A stretch of DNA of 64,000 nucleotides from Roseivirga thermotolerans (GTDB lineage: Bacteria > Bacteroidota > Bacteroidia > Cytophagales > Cyclobacteriaceae), in the NCBI RefSeq assembly GCF_014653175.1, contig NZ_BNAG01000003.1, positions 124,001 to 188,000 of the forward strand, in the 5' to 3' direction. Made by a program: the position numbers and the translations under genes. Below the pieces are notes generated by a model that saw nothing but the letters and a program-made list of their open reading frames with translations, had not been told where the DNA came from and ran no database searches. Below are positions 53,261 to 62,285 of the stretch, piece after piece (within the stretch, counting starts at the first letter, position 1; the number at the start of each line of letters is the position of its first letter).

Positions 53261-55856
53261 ATTCGTTTCGCAGGTTTTCGGCCGGATTGGTTAAGGCCGC
53301 TTTAGTGGCCTGCGAACCAATAGTAAGTATGGCTACGGTAAGTACCATTAAGGCTCCTCCGGCAAGCTCCCAAAACCCAATAGAAATGGTGTATTGTATG
53401 TTGTTGGCTATTGTGGTCTTAAAAATGTAAACAGCTATGGGTATACCTATGGCAGAGGCAATAACCAGTATCCAAATATAGCTTCTGGATAATAAGGCAA
53501 CGAGGTGGTAAAAGCCGGCTCCTAACACTTTTCTGATGGTAAGTTCTTTAATTTTCGATTCCGCGGTATACACCGCCATTCCGAGTAGTCCAAGCAGAGA
53601 AATACCAATGGCAATAATAGCCAGCAAGCCGTAGGTTTTCATGGATGACGAAAGAGTCTGATAGGTTCTTTCAATATCCTCGCTATAGAATGAAGCCTGC
53701 AGTTCATGATGTGTATCTATTTCGGACCAGGCATCATCAATCTTCTCAAGGGTTGCGGGCAGGTCTGCCGACTTTAGTTTCAGGTTTGTAAGGTAAAGCT
53801 GATTCTCTTCAGGTTGAATAAAAGCAAAGGGCTGAATATCGTTATAGATGGTTCCGTAATGGAAGTCTTTGATAACGCCAACGACCATACGATGGTCGTT
53901 GTAGTAATAAAAGGTTTTTCCGATAATCTCCTCAGGGTTTTTAAAGCCGAATTTCTCAACAAATTGCTCGTTGACTATCATTTGTTTGGTTTTTAATTGG
54001 CTTGTTATCTCACGCCCCGCTACCAACTGATGACCAAGGGTGGAGGTATAGCTCTCTGTGACTCGCATGCTATAAACCACTACAGAATCACTTGCTTCCG
54101 GCAGTTTAGCATAATCTGAATTAGTGCTGCCTGTACTTAGTAGAAAGGCGGATCCGGAAATTGATTCGATTTCCGGAATTTGGCTAAAAGCGGCCTTTAC
54201 AATTTCGTAGTCATTGCCCTGAAGCTCCACATTTAGAATGGCTTCGGTGTTATAGCCTAAATCGAAATTGAGGGCGTACTGATACTGTTTATAAGCCAGA
54301 CTCACCAATACGGCAAAACCAATTGAGAGTATGAACTGAATACCAATGAGCACTTTTCTTATGTTAATGCCTCCTCCAATTTTCATGTTAGAAACGCCTT
54401 TAATTATGGTCACAGGCTTAAGCCTCGTCATGATCAGGGCAGGAGTAGTGCCAGCCAGAAAACCAATGAAAATGGCGAAGAGTACGAAGCATATGTAAGT
54501 GGTAGTGGTCAGTTCCAGTGTGGTTGTTCGCGATATGTAATAGTTAAGCGATAGAAACTCAGGCCGTATAAGTCGGAACAGAAAGAAGGCTAAAACCAAT
54601 GCAAGTAATGAGACAAGTACCGATTCGGTGATAAACTGGGTGAATACCTGGCTTTTTTTTGCTCCAACCACCTTTCTTACTCCAATTTCTTTCGCTCTTT
54701 TGAGTGATCTGGCAATGGAGAGATTGGCATAATTGAAGCAGGCCGAAACTATAACGATTAAGGCCAGTATAATCATGGAGTTAACATTACTCTTGGGAAC
54801 AACGGTCCACACCTGATTGTATTTACCGTCACCCGGAAAAATATCGTTTAGGCGTTCATAGGTAAGAGCTATGCTCTGTTGCTCCATTTTGGCGTTTTCT
54901 TGAGATGCTATTTGGTTCAGACTTTGCTCAAACGCACTCATATTGGCGTTTTCTTGCATTAAGACATAAGCATAGCTACTCCACATGGTGCTCCAGTTAA
55001 ACAGATAGGTGGTTTGCTCATTATTGCGGAGCGAGCTTAGCGAGGCCAGAGCTTCAAAATGAAAGTGGGTGTTTTTGGGTAGCTCCTTGAGTACGGCAGT
55101 TATCGTATATTCTTTTCCGTTTCTTTCCAGTGTTTGTCCTAGCACATCCGTTGAACCATAGATTTTTTCGGCTAGGGTTTGGGTTAAAACTATTGAATAT
55201 GGCTCTTTCAAAGCGCTTTTCGGGTCGCCTTGCAGTACCGGAAAACTGAAAATACGGAGAAATTCTTCATCAGTATAATACCCCTGAAAAGAATAGTTAT
55301 TTTCTCCAGTTGCCAGATCGCCACTAAAGCCTTTAAACATTCCCGATACTCTCTCTACACCCGGAACCTCGGCCCTTATTCTGTCGGCAGTAAGTAAAGA
55401 AGTAGAAGCATAAGCCTGAGGTGCACTGTCCAGAAAAGTTCTTACATTATTGATGCGATAAATTCTGCCTTTGTTTTCGTGAAATTGATCGAATGAGTAA
55501 ATCTCATTGACAAAGGCAATGGCGAGCAGGCCAACTGCCATGCTCATGGCTAAACCAAATATATTAATGGCTGAAAAGAGGCGGTTGCGCGATAGGTTTC
55601 TAAAGGCAACCAAAGTGTAATTCTTGAACATGGCAATGTTGTTGTTTTGAGTTTGAACCCTGAATTTTTTAGCTACTGAAGGTCGAAGCAGTTTGAGTAC
55701 TTCCAGCCGGTATTGTGTGCGCGCTTTTCTTTGACCGTATTGTTGAATGTTTGAGTAAAACTTTTCCTCCAAATCACCCTGCAACTCCTCATAGAAGTCA
55801 TCGTGGCAGAACCATGCCAGCAGTCGGGTGAAATATTTAGGAGGTCGGTTATTCAT
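53259..55856 (-). CDS. FtsX/MacB-type ABC permease (permease 2)
   Basis: An 865-residue paralog of permease 1: prefix (RLLAWFCHDDFYEELQGDLEEKFYS), MacB-like domain, FtsX helices (IILALIVIVSACFNYANLSIARSLKRAKEIGVRKVVG) and a second half ending NPAENLRNE. It overlaps the 3' end of permease 3 by eight bases and is the third gene of the PadR 2 operon. As in the other members, no ATP-binding subunit is encoded. The stop codon lies at the border of the MITE-like element. Confidence 0.88.
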   Translation of the reverse strand: MNNRPPKYFTRLLAWFCHDDFYEELQGDLEEKFYSNIQQYGQRKARTQYRLEVLKLLRPSVAKKFRVQTQNNNIAMFKNYTLVAFRNLSRNRLFSAINIFGLAMSMAVGLLAIAFVNEIYSFDQFHENKGRIYRINNVRTFLDSAPQAYASTSLLTADRIRAEVPGVERVSGMFKGFSGDLATGENNYSFQGYYTDEEFLRIFSFPVLQGDPKSALKEPYSIVLTQTLAEKIYGSTDVLGQTLERNGKEYTITAVLKELPKNTHFHFEALASLSSLRNNEQTTYLFNWSTMWSSYAYVLMQENANMSAFEQSLNQIASQENAKMEQQSIALTYERLNDIFPGDGKYNQVWTVVPKSNVNSMIILALIVIVSACFNYANLSIARSLKRAKEIGVRKVVGAKKSQVFTQFITESVLVSLLALVLAFFLFRLIRPEFLSLNYYISRTTTLELTTTTYICFVLFAIFIGFLAGTTPALIMTRLKPVTIIKGVSNMKIGGGINIRKVLIGIQFILSIGFAVLVSLAYKQYQYALNFDLGYNTEAILNVELQGNDYEIVKAAFSQIPEIESISGSAFLLSTGSTNSDYAKLPEASDSVVVYSMRVTESYTSTLGHQLVAGREITSQLKTKQMIVNEQFVEKFGFKNPEEIIGKTFYYYNDHRMVVGVIKDFHYGTIYNDIQPFAFIQPEENQLYLTNLKLKSADLPATLEKIDDAWSEIDTHHELQASFYSEDIERTYQTLSSSMKTYGLLAIIAIGISLLGLLGMAVYTAESKIKELTIRKVLGAGFYHLVALLSRSYIWILVIASAIGIPIAVYIFKTTIANNIQYTISIGFWELAGGALMVLTVAILTIGSQATKAALTNPAENLRNE

Positions 55857-58461
55857 TTCTTAGTGATTCTGTGGGATTAACCTGACCTGTTCTCCATGAT
55901 TGATGTGCTACGATACCCAAGACAATCGCCCAGGTTCCAACAACGGTGAGAAGTAAATGCGGAGTGGATATCTGAAGCTTTATGGCAATGGTGGGGAAAA
56001 TCATTTCCCTAAAAACTAGGAATACAAGTGGCAGTGCAATGAGTGTGGAGATGAATAGTGTCTTAAAAGATCCGCGTGAAAGCAAAGTGATTATTGATCC
56101 AATACTTGCTCCCAATACCTTTCTTATTCCAATTTCTTTGGTTCTGCTTTGTGTAGCATAAAGAGCCATACCAAACTGACCCAGAAGAGCAATCACTACG
56201 ATGGATATTCCGGTGATACTGAAGATGTTCATTATGTTAAAAAATGGCCGATAGTTATGTTCGATTTTATCTGTCACGAATTCTGTTTCTAGCGGTTTGT
56301 CACCAGCAATGCTAGACCAAAGACCTTCAAGCTTGCTTAGTACCTGGTCTGCATTGGAAAGTTGCAGTTGTATAGTGGCGTACTTAGTGAGAAGAGTGTC
56401 TTTTATGTTCCTGATCATAAGTGGAAGCCTGTTGTCTTCCAAACCATCGTAAATGTAGTTGTCTAATACACCCACGATCAGCAGCTTTTCTTCAACATCA
56501 TAATGATCAATGATTACTTCAGTATTGAGTGCATCTAGGGTTGACACACCGATAGAAGCGAGGAAATTCTCATCGACTAGAATTTCGTTGTTAAGGCCTT
56601 CGGTAAAGCCTGAACCTATGATTAACTGTGGCGAATAAACCTGACTGAACCTCTCATCGGTTGTAGCATAGCGAGTTGAGAAAGTGTCCATTCTGTCCGC
56701 ACTGAATCCGAATCTTCTGGACATCCCGCCAGTTCCGGGTATTATAGAGGTAAAAGAGAAGCTCTCTATTTCTGGAATTTTACTCAACTCTGCTTCAATT
56801 AGTTTCGGATCAACTTTTTTAAGCGGAAAGGCGATGAGGTCAGCAGAAGTAAACCCAAGATCTGTATTAAGTATCTGATCTCTCTGATTCAAACTAAGGA
56901 CTACAAACAGAATGCAAAAGGTGGAGAAGGTGAGCTGAATGCCAACAAAGACTTTCCTTAGCGTTGAAATTCTAATTCCTTTTTTGTTGAACGACTCATT
57001 GATTGAGGCCAATGGTGAGATTTTCGAGAAATAAAGGGAAGGTAAGAATCCGGCAATAAAACCGACCAGCAAGCTGAAACACACAAACCAGGTGATGATC
57101 TCAACATTGAGCTGACTGGTAAAAAGCGCTGAAAATTCAGAGATGTACATCTCGAAAAACGGCACGAGGTATTTGTAGAAACATAATGCTAAGACAAGGG
57201 CCAGCAGTGAGAAAACCACTGTTTCAACCAGAATTTGACTAATGATTTGGCCACGTGTACTGCCGTTGATTTTACGAATTCCAATTTCTTTGGAGCGTTG
57301 AATTGCCCTGGCAATAGAAAGGTTGGTGTAGTTAAATGATGCCAGCGTAATTAAAAGTGCAATTGGTGCGATGAGAATAATGAGGGCTGTTCTAGAATAG
57401 ACATGCCTGTGGTCTGCTATTAGCTCCTTGCCAAACATTATGTTTGAAACAGGCTGCAATTGCATGCTGTAGGTATTGCCATCAGCCATTGTTGAGGTCA
57501 TTTCATTGCTGAGCTGTTCAAAGTGCGATTCTAACTGATCGATATTGGAATTCTGGTTCAACTTGATGTAGCTGTAATAGCTTTGATCGTAGTTTTGCCA
57601 CCTTTTTAGTCTGGACTCAAATTCTTCTGGGCTCATTCTACTTCCCAGAAATTCTATATTCGAGAGGAATTCAAAGTCGAAGTGAGATTGCTTTTTAGGG
57701 GATTTGATTACGGCTCGAACAATGGCTCCAGATTTAGTTTGTTTGCCAATAGCACTTTCATCGCCAAAAACCTTCTGAGCTAGCTGGTCGGTTATAACTA
57801 CTGACTGTAGATCATTGAATAGATCATAAGGATTGCCTTCGATCACTTCAAAGTTGAACATATCGAGAAATTCCCGGTCAATAGGGTAGCCGTTTATATG
57901 AATGTCCTGACCATTCACCTCAAAATACCCATACATATTGGTTAGTATGATGGAGGAAGCTTCAATTTGAGGAATAGAGTTTAAGTACCATTTCAGGGCA
58001 AAAGAGGAGGTGGCCCATTTTGTTTTGCCATGAGGGCTTTCTACCGATGTCGTGATCCTATATAATCTATCCACATCTTTGAAATCCTTGTCATACTGAT
58101 ATCCAGTATAGATCATGTTCACCGCAAACAAACAGATGGTGAGCGCTGCTGCCAATCCAAAAATATTGACGGCACTAAAAACTTTGTTCCGCTTCAGGTT
58201 TCTGAAAGCCAATAGAAAGTGAAACTTAAGAAGGGAAGTATGAATAAATTTTGGAAGTTTCAATTTGCGCTTTATTACCGACATTCTCACCATCTTCAAA
58301 ACCTCTTTCCTGTAGATATTTTTTGCTTTTCTTTCTCCTCTGGTATTGGTGTTTTTAATGTATGACTCTTCTAAGTCGCCCTGTAGTTCTTCAAAGAGGC
58401 TGCCATGGCAGAGCCATTTGAAGATTTTCGTCCAGAATTGTGGTGTTTGATTGCGTTCCAT
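55849..58461 (-). CDS. FtsX/MacB-type ABC permease (permease 3)
   Basis: An 870-residue paralog: prefix (KIFKWLCHGSLFEELQGDLEESY), MacB-like domain, FtsX block (ALIILIAPIALLITLASFNYTNLSIARAIQRSKEIGIRKING) and second half ending NPTESLRNE. It starts at the last base of the PadR 2 stop region (one-base overlap) and is co-transcribed with permease 2. The codon use appears AT-richer than permeases 1 and 4 by eye, suggesting that the array was not made by recent duplication. Confidence 0.88.
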   Translation of the reverse strand: MERNQTPQFWTKIFKWLCHGSLFEELQGDLEESYIKNTNTRGERKAKNIYRKEVLKMVRMSVIKRKLKLPKFIHTSLLKFHFLLAFRNLKRNKVFSAVNIFGLAAALTICLFAVNMIYTGYQYDKDFKDVDRLYRITTSVESPHGKTKWATSSFALKWYLNSIPQIEASSIILTNMYGYFEVNGQDIHINGYPIDREFLDMFNFEVIEGNPYDLFNDLQSVVITDQLAQKVFGDESAIGKQTKSGAIVRAVIKSPKKQSHFDFEFLSNIEFLGSRMSPEEFESRLKRWQNYDQSYYSYIKLNQNSNIDQLESHFEQLSNEMTSTMADGNTYSMQLQPVSNIMFGKELIADHRHVYSRTALIILIAPIALLITLASFNYTNLSIARAIQRSKEIGIRKINGSTRGQIISQILVETVVFSLLALVLALCFYKYLVPFFEMYISEFSALFTSQLNVEIITWFVCFSLLVGFIAGFLPSLYFSKISPLASINESFNKKGIRISTLRKVFVGIQLTFSTFCILFVVLSLNQRDQILNTDLGFTSADLIAFPLKKVDPKLIEAELSKIPEIESFSFTSIIPGTGGMSRRFGFSADRMDTFSTRYATTDERFSQVYSPQLIIGSGFTEGLNNEILVDENFLASIGVSTLDALNTEVIIDHYDVEEKLLIVGVLDNYIYDGLEDNRLPLMIRNIKDTLLTKYATIQLQLSNADQVLSKLEGLWSSIAGDKPLETEFVTDKIEHNYRPFFNIMNIFSITGISIVVIALLGQFGMALYATQSRTKEIGIRKVLGASIGSIITLLSRGSFKTLFISTLIALPLVFLVFREMIFPTIAIKLQISTPHLLLTVVGTWAIVLGIVAHQSWRTGQVNPTESLRNE

Positions 58462-58799
58462 TAGGCCTGAACTTTTTGAAGTGCCACTTTAGGAACACTG
58501 CTCCATAAATCTTCTCTTAAAGCTTTGGCTTCTTCCAAAGCACTTTTGCCAAGATTGGTTACCTGGTAGAAGCGCTTTCTGCGGCCACCTCTTTCTGCAG
58601 TTGCTCCTCCGTACTCTGAGCTGATAAACCCTTTTTCATCCAGACGGGTAAGGGCAGTGTGTAAAGCTCCACGGCTTACGCTTCGGCCTGTGCGTTTTTC
58701 AATTTCTTCCTGAATGCTCACTCCATACGCATTGTCTTCCAACACCAGAATAGTGAGAAGAACAACCTCCTGGAATTCGCCTAAATACGTGCCTTTCAT
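58461..58799 (-). CDS. PadR family transcriptional regulator 2
   Basis: A 112-residue PadR-s1 protein: LGEFQEVVLLTILVLEDNAYGVSIQEEI, recognition helix VSRGALHTALTRLDEKGFISS, RGGRRKRFYQVTNLGKSAL. It leads a three-gene operon with permeases 3 and 2. Two palindromes of the type TCTT-N5-AAGA lie 9 and 42 bases before the ATG, the same layout as for PadR 1 with a changed half-site. Confidence 0.92.
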   Translation of the reverse strand: MKGTYLGEFQEVVLLTILVLEDNAYGVSIQEEIEKRTGRSVSRGALHTALTRLDEKGFISSEYGGATAERGGRRKRFYQVTNLGKSALEEAKALREDLWSSVPKVALQKVQA

Positions 58800-58807
58800 T
58801 GGTTTGA

Positions 58808-58855
58808 TTCTTAAATGAAGACTAAATGTATGAAATTTATTCCTTAAATGAAGAC
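58808..58855 (-). promoter_or_regulatory. Double operator of PadR 2
   Basis: TTCTTAAATGAAGAC (58808-58822), with arms TCTT and AAGA around five bases, and TCCTTAAATGAAGAC (58841-58855), one base different, are 33 bases apart. A -7-like TACATTTA (minus strand, 58823-58830) lies between. Confidence 0.65.
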
Positions 58856-58883
58856 CAAATAATCAAAACTGACCATCATCCAT

Positions 58884-58980
58884 TAAAAAAAGAGGAGCTC
58901 AGAAGCCGGCTTATCGTCTGTCAGGCCAATTTTCAGGCGAGTTTAGGCAGATCTTTTTTTGTGGCTTTCAGGCTCCTCTT
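58884..58980 (-). terminator. Large stem terminator downstream of permease 4
   Basis: On the minus strand AAGAGGAGC and GCTCCTCTT close a structure of about 90 bases, and the second arm runs into TTTTTTT. The internal part has further short hairpins. Confidence 0.65.
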
Positions 58981-59002
58981 ATTTAAGCAGAAGAGGCTAA
59001 GG

Positions 59003-61687
59003 CTATTCGCTCCTAAGGTTTTTAACCGGGTTGCTAAATGAAGCTTTGAGTGTTTGAAATGAGATGGTCAGAAGAGCGATAGCTGCCAGTATAACTATGG
59101 GAACGATGAAGAGATTTGCCCGAATAGGTATGCTGAATGCAAAGTTCTGGAGCCATTTATGGATGGCCAAATAAGCTAGGGGTACGGCTAGTAAATTGGC
59201 TATGAGAATTAACACCATGTACCTTTTAGAAAACAGTAGGGTGATTTGAAGGCTGCCTGCACCTAATACCTTTCTTATGCCTATTTCCTTAGCTTTCTGA
59301 ACTACAGTGTAGGAAGCTAGCCCGAAAAGCCCCAGACAAGCAGCAAAAATGGCAAAGCCGGCAAAAGCATTGAAGATACTGGCAAACTGCTGGTCTTGTT
59401 CATATTGGCGGTTAAAAAAGTCGTCCATAAAGAAGAACTCCAATGGGTTACCGGGAAAAGCCTCATGGTATTTTTCTTCAATTTGCTCTAAGGTAGCTTT
59501 GGTATTTTGCGAGTTGATTTTTAGTGAGAAATATCGGGTCGTAGCCGGAATGTAGTAAAAGGCACTGGCTACATAGCCTTTGTGCAACGATTTCCAGTTA
59601 TGATCCTTCACAACTCCACGAATTAAGCTTGTGTCTCCACTTATAATAAGTCGTTTCTCCAGGGCCTCCTCTGCTGTGCCCAGGCCAAACACCTTGAGTG
59701 CCTCTTCACTTACAAGCACACCATTGCGGTCCATTTCATCGGGCGAGTCGTAAGCATCCGAGAAGTCTCTTCCACTAATCAGTTCCATGCCATACGTTTC
59801 CATAAAACCTTTGTCAATCCAGGTGGCATCAATACGCTTTACTGCGCTTTGTTCGGTATCCTCTCTTCTGGCATTAGTTGCAAAAGAATAGCCTGCACCC
59901 GGAATGCTCCGGGAGGAGGCGAAGCTTTCTACTGTGGCAATAGATTTCACCTGGTTTTTAAAGGCTTCAAAGTTTTCAAGGCTCACGCCCACGCGGGGTC
60001 CTTTTATAACAAGTACCTGATCCATTTGAAAACCGGTATCTCTATTTTCCATATAGCGCAATTGCTTTGAAACGGCAAAGGTTCCGGCCATGAGGAGCGT
60101 AGAAACCACAAACTGAAATACCACTAGTGCTTTTCGCACGGCAAAACGGTCTTTCTGTCCACCAGATTTTTGGCTTTTGAGTGCATTTACCGATCGGTAA
60201 GCCGAAAGAATAAAGGCAGGGTAGAGGCCTGCAAGCACAGGACCAACTACTATTAGGGTCAATAATAGGATTTGTATTACCGGGGCATTCCAGGTGAGTT
60301 CCAAAGGCAAGTCAATAACCTCGCCCATTATGGGTAACAACAGGTAGGTGATGGCCAGGCCAAGTGCAACGGCTATTAGGTTTATCCAGAACGATTCGGT
60401 AAGAAACTGAGCAATGAGCTGCGGCCTTATGGCTCCCATTGCTTTTTTGATCCCCACTTCAACACCGCGTTCGGTTGCTTTGGCTGTAGAGAGGTTGATA
60501 AAGTTGATCCATGCAATAACTAGTATGAAGAGTGCTATTACTATGAGAAAGTAAATGGTACCCATGTCTGTTTTGTTGGCCTGTTCGCCATCTTCATTAT
60601 CAATACTCGATTGCAGATGAACATCCAGTATAGGTTCAAGAGATAGCACTTCCCGGGTGCCACTGCTTTCAAGCTCTTCAGCTCTATACTGATGCATGAG
60701 ATTGGCTATTTTTTGTTCTGCCTGCTGCTCTGTTACCTGAGGGTTTAGTAAGGCATACACAAAAAAATTGGTCCAGCCCCAGTCGGCTCCTGGTTGGGTG
60801 TATTGGTTGCTCTGTAGTACTTTTTGCAAGGGCAGGAGTATGTCGAAATTGAGGTGCGAGTTAGCCGGAACATCTTTTAGAATGCCAGTAATAGTAAACT
60901 CTTCATTGGTGTAACCTCCATTAATTCGCAGACTCTGCCCAATGATTGCATCATGGCTAGAACCAAAATATTTATCGGCAATTTTCTGTGTAATAACCAC
61001 GGCATTCGGACTGCTCAGGGCTGTGTGGGCATCGCCCTGCAACAATTCAAAGGAGAAAATGGAAAAGAATGAGGGTTCGGTGAAAAGTACTTCTTCTTCA
61101 AAAAAAGGTCTCACGCCACCTTTCTGGCCGGTTCGTTGTACAATGGCACCTCCATAGTATGGGTGAACGCGCGCTGCCTGTTCAATTTCAGGAACATCTT
61201 TGAGCAAAGCAGGGGCAAGGGCAAAGCCGCAATAGAGGCCTGTGTTGCCATATTCTCCATTCTGATAGGCCGTGGTGAGCACACGGTATATTCGATCCGA
61301 TTTGCTGTGAAACCGATCGAAGCTCAACTGAAACAATACGTATTGAGTGATTATGAGGCAGGCAGCAATGCCAATGGCCAGCCCGGTTATGTTAATAAAT
61401 GAATACAGTTTGTTTTTGGCCAGGTTTCTAAAGGCCAGTTTTGAATTAATGCTGAACATGGGGTTGAATGTTTGAGTTTTGACGAATGATTTTACGGCAA
61501 AGGGTTTGAGAAAACGGACCACGTCTATGCAGTACCAAAATGCCGCATAGTTTTTTCCTTTATCCTGCTGCCTGTAGTAATAATCCTCCTCAATATCGCC
61601 CTCTATTTCTTCCAGGAGTTCCGGTTTGCAGAACCACCGGAGAAACCGTTGGGCTATACGTGGAGGAGGTTGACCTTGGATAGACAT
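59003..61687 (-). CDS. FtsX/MacB-type ABC permease (permease 4)
   Basis: An 894-residue paralog with prefix (RFLRWFCKPELLEEIEGDIEEDYYY), first helix (LYSFINITGLAIGIAACLIIT), MacB-like domain, FtsX block (LIVIALFILVIAWINFINLSTAKATERGVEVGIKKAMG) and a second half ending NPVKNLRSE. It follows PadR 3 by four bases. It is closer to permease 1 than to permeases 2, 3 and 5, judging from the LKNLRSE-type tail and the FVNLTTAK-type FtsX helix. Substrate unknown. Confidence 0.88.
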   Translation of the reverse strand: MSIQGQPPPRIAQRFLRWFCKPELLEEIEGDIEEDYYYRQQDKGKNYAAFWYCIDVVRFLKPFAVKSFVKTQTFNPMFSINSKLAFRNLAKNKLYSFINITGLAIGIAACLIITQYVLFQLSFDRFHSKSDRIYRVLTTAYQNGEYGNTGLYCGFALAPALLKDVPEIEQAARVHPYYGGAIVQRTGQKGGVRPFFEEEVLFTEPSFFSIFSFELLQGDAHTALSSPNAVVITQKIADKYFGSSHDAIIGQSLRINGGYTNEEFTITGILKDVPANSHLNFDILLPLQKVLQSNQYTQPGADWGWTNFFVYALLNPQVTEQQAEQKIANLMHQYRAEELESSGTREVLSLEPILDVHLQSSIDNEDGEQANKTDMGTIYFLIVIALFILVIAWINFINLSTAKATERGVEVGIKKAMGAIRPQLIAQFLTESFWINLIAVALGLAITYLLLPIMGEVIDLPLELTWNAPVIQILLLTLIVVGPVLAGLYPAFILSAYRSVNALKSQKSGGQKDRFAVRKALVVFQFVVSTLLMAGTFAVSKQLRYMENRDTGFQMDQVLVIKGPRVGVSLENFEAFKNQVKSIATVESFASSRSIPGAGYSFATNARREDTEQSAVKRIDATWIDKGFMETYGMELISGRDFSDAYDSPDEMDRNGVLVSEEALKVFGLGTAEEALEKRLIISGDTSLIRGVVKDHNWKSLHKGYVASAFYYIPATTRYFSLKINSQNTKATLEQIEEKYHEAFPGNPLEFFFMDDFFNRQYEQDQQFASIFNAFAGFAIFAACLGLFGLASYTVVQKAKEIGIRKVLGAGSLQITLLFSKRYMVLILIANLLAVPLAYLAIHKWLQNFAFSIPIRANLFIVPIVILAAIALLTISFQTLKASFSNPVKNLRSE

Positions 61688-61691
61688 ATGT

Positions 61692-62033
61692 TTATGTAGT
61701 GAGCTTTACCTGAAGGGCCTGTTGGGGTATGGCATTCCAAAGTTCTTCGCGTTGTTCACGGGTTTCTTCGAGTGCTTTTACTCCCGATGAGGTAATGGTA
61801 AAGTACCGTTTGCGCTTACCACCTCTTATGCTGGTGGCTTCTCCAAACTCGCTACTTACGAGCCCTTTTTTTTCCAGCCGGTTCAACGCTCCATGAACCG
61901 TGCTGAGCGTTACTTTTCTTCCTGTTTTTTTTCGGATTTCATCCTTGATACTTACGCCATAAGCTTCCGGGTAGAGTACGCCAATAGTGAGTAATACAAG
62001 TTCCTGAAATTCACCTAGGTTTGTTCCTTTCAT
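61692..62033 (-). CDS. PadR family transcriptional regulator 3
   Basis: A 113-residue PadR-s1 protein: LGEFQELVLLTIGVLYPEAYGVSIKDEI, then VTLSTVHGALNRLEKKGLVSS, where the recognition helix differs from PadR 1 and 2 (SRGALHTAL), and RGGKRKRYFTITSSGVKAL. Its upstream palindromes also differ: TCGT-N5-ACGA. It controls permease 4 by position. Confidence 0.92.
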   Translation of the reverse strand: MKGTNLGEFQELVLLTIGVLYPEAYGVSIKDEIRKKTGRKVTLSTVHGALNRLEKKGLVSSEFGEATSIRGGKRKRYFTITSSGVKALEETREQREELWNAIPQQALQVKLTT

Positions 62034-62042
62034 TATATAAAA

Positions 62043-62190
62043 TTCGTATATGACGATAAAATTAATAGTTCAATAGAGTTACTTATTTAGGTCACATAGA
62101 AGTAAATAGACAATTTGAGCTAGAAGCTGTGTCTTCACAGTGCCATGTGACTGAGTATGTAAATCTATAGTTTAATTCGTAATTGACGAT
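62043..62190 (-). promoter_or_regulatory. Split double operator of PadR 3
   Basis: TTCGTATATGACGAT (62043-62057) and TTCGTAATTGACGAT (62176-62190) share perfect arms TCGT and ACGA around five bases. The start-to-start distance is 133 bases, 100 more than for the two other PadR genes, and the extra sequence contains the dispersed repeat at 62072. The proximal box is at the usual ten bases from the ATG. Confidence 0.6.
62072..62142. repeat. Dispersed intergenic repeat, copy B
   Basis: Related to 17365-17433 at both ends (AGAGTTACTTATTTAG and AGCTGTGTCTTCACAG), with the hairpin CTGTG-N4-CACAG at the right end. It separates the two PadR 3 operators. Confidence 0.5.
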
Positions 62191-62251
62191 AATATCCTTA
62201 GACGGAGATTGAGTCAAAAAGTTTTTATGATCTGAAAAGTATTAGAAAAGA

Positions 62252-62275
62252 GTGCCGATGATCAATCATCGGCAC
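62252..62275 (-). terminator. Terminator of permease 5
   Basis: GTGCCGATGAT (62252-62262) pairs perfectly with ATCATCGGCAC (62265-62275); on the minus strand CTCTTTTCT follows, ten bases beyond the stop. Confidence 0.85.
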
Positions 62276-62285
62276 CTCCGAATTT

